A stretch of 64,000 bases of DNA from positions 291,469 to 355,468 of the forward strand of contig NZ_FOLQ01000007.1 in assembly GCF_900112365.1 (NCBI RefSeq), given 5' to 3'. The notes beneath the pieces are model-generated. The model saw nothing but the letters and a program-made list of their open reading frames with translations, was not told where the DNA came from and ran no database searches. Below, one piece after another: positions 62,710 through 64,000 of this stretch. This DNA comes from Spirosoma endophyticum. Lineage in GTDB: Bacteria > Bacteroidota > Bacteroidia > Cytophagales > Spirosomataceae. How positions within the stretch are numbered: the stretch's first letter is position 1; each line of letters opens with the position of its first letter. The position numbers and the translations under genes were made by a program.

Positions 62710-63360
62710 GTCCTGATGACTCAGCCACTTTCTAAGGGTATTTTCCGGTACCCCCATGCCTTTGGCTACTTTATCCATTCGACGACCAGCGACCAGCTTT
62801 TTAATGGCTCTTTGTTTAAATTCCTCATCATATCTTTTGCGCGTTATCCGTTGCATACTGACGGTAGCTTGTTTTCTTAGAGGAGTTATATCCAATTCAG
62901 GCGTCTTTTCTAATACAGGTGGTAATGGCACCCCGGGAGTTGGGACATCACTTGGTCGTCTTAGTATAGCAGCTCCCTGTCGTTGACTAGTGGATCGATC
63001 ACTTGACGTTGGAAAATCTGAAATGATTTGCGCATTATGTTGCCAATTGTAAAGTATATGTGTTGGCACATTCATCGTTTTTGAAAGTACTCCAATGGAT
63101 TGACCAGCCTGGATTTGCTGGAGGGCTTTCTCTTTAACGGAAGTGTCGTATACCCGGTGTTTGCCAACCGGTATTCGACTATTGTCTGGTTGGTTTCTGG
63201 CTACTTCTTCCCCTTTCCAGCGCGTCAGCGTACTTATAGATACCCCCATTAAGTTAGTCACTTCACGTAGGGTTCGTCCGGTACTTAGCATTCGAAGGGC
63301 TTCTCGTTTGAAATCCACCGTATACGCTCGTATTAGGGAGGAATGGGCGTATTTACTCAT
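62677..63360 (-). CDS. Triple helix-turn-helix protein derived from transposase OrfA
   Basis: A 227-residue protein from ATG 63360 (MSKYAHSSLIRAY); a GTG 9 nt upstream is possible. Three OrfA-type HTH units: YTVDFKREALRMLSTGRTLR with SISTLTRWKG (about 12-52), YDTSVKEKALQQIQAGQSIG with VPTHILYNWQ (about 67-107) and YDEEFKQRAIKKLVAGRRMD with VPENTLRKWL (about 175-218). A Ser/Pro-rich linker separates units 2 and 3. No catalytic DDE region. The C-terminal codons lie in hairpin 2. Probably a DNA-binding protein recruited from IS3-type OrfA; the two-HTH protein at 36976-37764 is of similar build. Target unknown. Confidence 0.8.
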   Translation of the reverse strand: MSKYAHSSLIRAYTVDFKREALRMLSTGRTLREVTNLMGVSISTLTRWKGEEVARNQPDNSRIPVGKHRVYDTSVKEKALQQIQAGQSIGVLSKTMNVPTHILYNWQHNAQIISDFPTSSDRSTSQRQGAAILRRPSDVPTPGVPLPPVLEKTPELDITPLRKQATVSMQRITRKRYDEEFKQRAIKKLVAGRRMDKVAKGMGVPENTLRKWLSHQDVGGESNSLPL

Positions 63361-63671
63361 AGCGAACACCTTGTTAATTGAATGAATTAAGTGTGTAGAC
63401 TAATCAGGATTAAAAGTAGTAAGCTATTCGTACTTAAAATTGAACGTAACGGCTAAGTTTGACAAGACAGGACGAGGAAAGAGGATAAATTTAAAATCGA
63501 TCGCTTCCTAAAAGCAGAACAAGATGAGACACTAACAATCTACCGGACTACAGGGGCATAGCGGTGTTACGAGTTGTTTTCGTATGGACTAGACAAACTC
63601 TAGTTCAAGAAGGATTTTTTTTGGTCAAATAGCTTAATTCAGGCCTGATAAGCCGGTGAACTTGCTACATT
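63361..63671. other. Intergenic region between the triple-HTH gene and the IS3 element
   Basis: About 310 nt. Contains a TTAGCCG motif copy at 63437-63456 and no gene. Confidence 0.45.
63437..63456 (-). promoter_or_regulatory. TTAGCCG motif, copy 7
   Basis: Sense orientation on the minus strand TTAGCCGTTACGTTCAATTT, 77 nt upstream of the triple-HTH ATG and reading towards it. Confidence 0.6.
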
Positions 63672-63721
63672 TGACTGGAGACAGTTTTTAGGCACATTTG
63701 GGAACAAACCCAAAAGTACCC

Positions 63722-64000
63722 ATGAAGAAAAGACGTGTGTTCGACGAGGCATTTAAACGGATGGCCATCGAGTTGTCCTACGCGAAAGGCTCTGTACAAG
63801 AAGTCGCTCGTGAACTCGGCATTGATTCGAGTCGGATCACCAAATGGCGGCAAAGCCATAAAAGCCTTGGTCAAGTTGCAACTGCGGCCACCGAGCTGAG
63901 CGAAGAACAGAAACTGATCAAACGGCTACAGAAAGAACTCAAAGACGCTCAGCTTGAACGCGATATACTAAAAAAGGCAGTCGGCATCTTCTCCAGGGGA
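63722..64000 (+). CDS. IS3-family transposase OrfA (3' end outside window)
   Basis: 93 codons, open to the window edge. HTH: FDEAFKRMAIELSYAKGSVQ with VARELGIDSSRITKWR (about 7-45). C-terminal leucine zipper: LIKRLQKELKDAQLERDILK then KAVGIFSRG, the classic OrfA end. OrfA binds the element ends and, fused to OrfB by frameshift, gives the active transposase. Confidence 0.92.
   Translation, partial: MKKRRVFDEAFKRMAIELSYAKGSVQEVARELGIDSSRITKWRQSHKSLGQVATAATELSEEQKLIKRLQKELKDAQLERDILKKAVGIFSRG
63970..63976 (+). other. Candidate -1 programmed frameshift site
   Basis: AAAAAAG in the phase A AAA AAG, the slippery heptamer used by many IS3 elements to make an OrfAB fusion. Here OrfA remains open past it to the window end. 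Confidence 0.5.

Larger units (their letters stand above)
63672..64000 (+). mobile_element. IS3-family insertion sequence, left end and start (rest outside window)
   Basis: An OrfA-type gene begins at 63722. The candidate left terminal repeat starts near TGACTGGAGACAG (63672), typical in position and with the TG start. The right end and OrfB lie beyond the window, so the boundary is not proven. Confidence 0.65.

Overview
The window looks like chromosomal DNA of a Bacteroidota bacterium of the Cytophagales type, most like Spirosoma or a close relative. The evidence is a SusC/SusD pair, TonB-dependent receptors with N-terminal carboxypeptidase-regulatory-like domains, a type IX secretion sorting domain, TAnnTTTG-type -7 elements and mostly absent Shine-Dalgarno sequences. 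The genus is an inference. I saw no rRNA or tRNA gene.

Layout. 1-6.9 kb: a cut-off glycerophosphodiesterase/alkaline phosphatase fusion, an unknown helical protein, and a TonB receptor with a beta-helix lipoprotein. 7-14.8 kb (minus strand): SusC, SusD, a small membrane-anchored protein and a second TonB receptor. 15.6-29.9 kb: four large paralogous sortilin/BNR beta-propeller proteins, one paired with a PepSY membrane protein. 29.9-35.7 kb: a probable haem-uptake operon made of a small anchored protein, a TonB receptor and HmuT, HmuU and HmuV-like proteins. 36-43 kb: an ECF sigma factor, a transposase-derived DNA-binding protein, a T9SS-sorted protein and a large repeat adhesin. 43-54 kb is accessory: a 2 kb gene-poor stretch, three AraC paralogs, a GC-rich palindromic repeat array, a DUF481/TMEM175 pair, and a histidine kinase with a LytTR regulator. 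54.5-61.6 kb is a molybdenum region: a two-subunit molybdopterin hydroxylase, XdhC, then MoaA, MoaD and MoaE, with a broken bestrophin gene in between. 61.7-64 kb is a mobile-element zone with two very long perfect hairpins, a triple helix-turn-helix protein and the left end of an IS3-type element.

How the genes fit together. Much of the first 36 kb is an outer-membrane uptake island: four TonB-type receptors, one SusD lipoprotein, one haem-type ABC importer and secreted propellers of unknown substrate. Two paralogous small anchored proteins each sit 92 nt upstream of a TonB receptor. The molybdenum genes supply part of the cofactor pathway next to an enzyme that needs it.

The most unusual signals are a seven-copy motif of about 20 bp (sense consensus TTAGCCGYWACGTTCWATTT) that reads towards regulator genes, the receptor-linked small-protein family, the four-member propeller cluster, and the multi-HTH proteins built from transposase OrfA-like domains.
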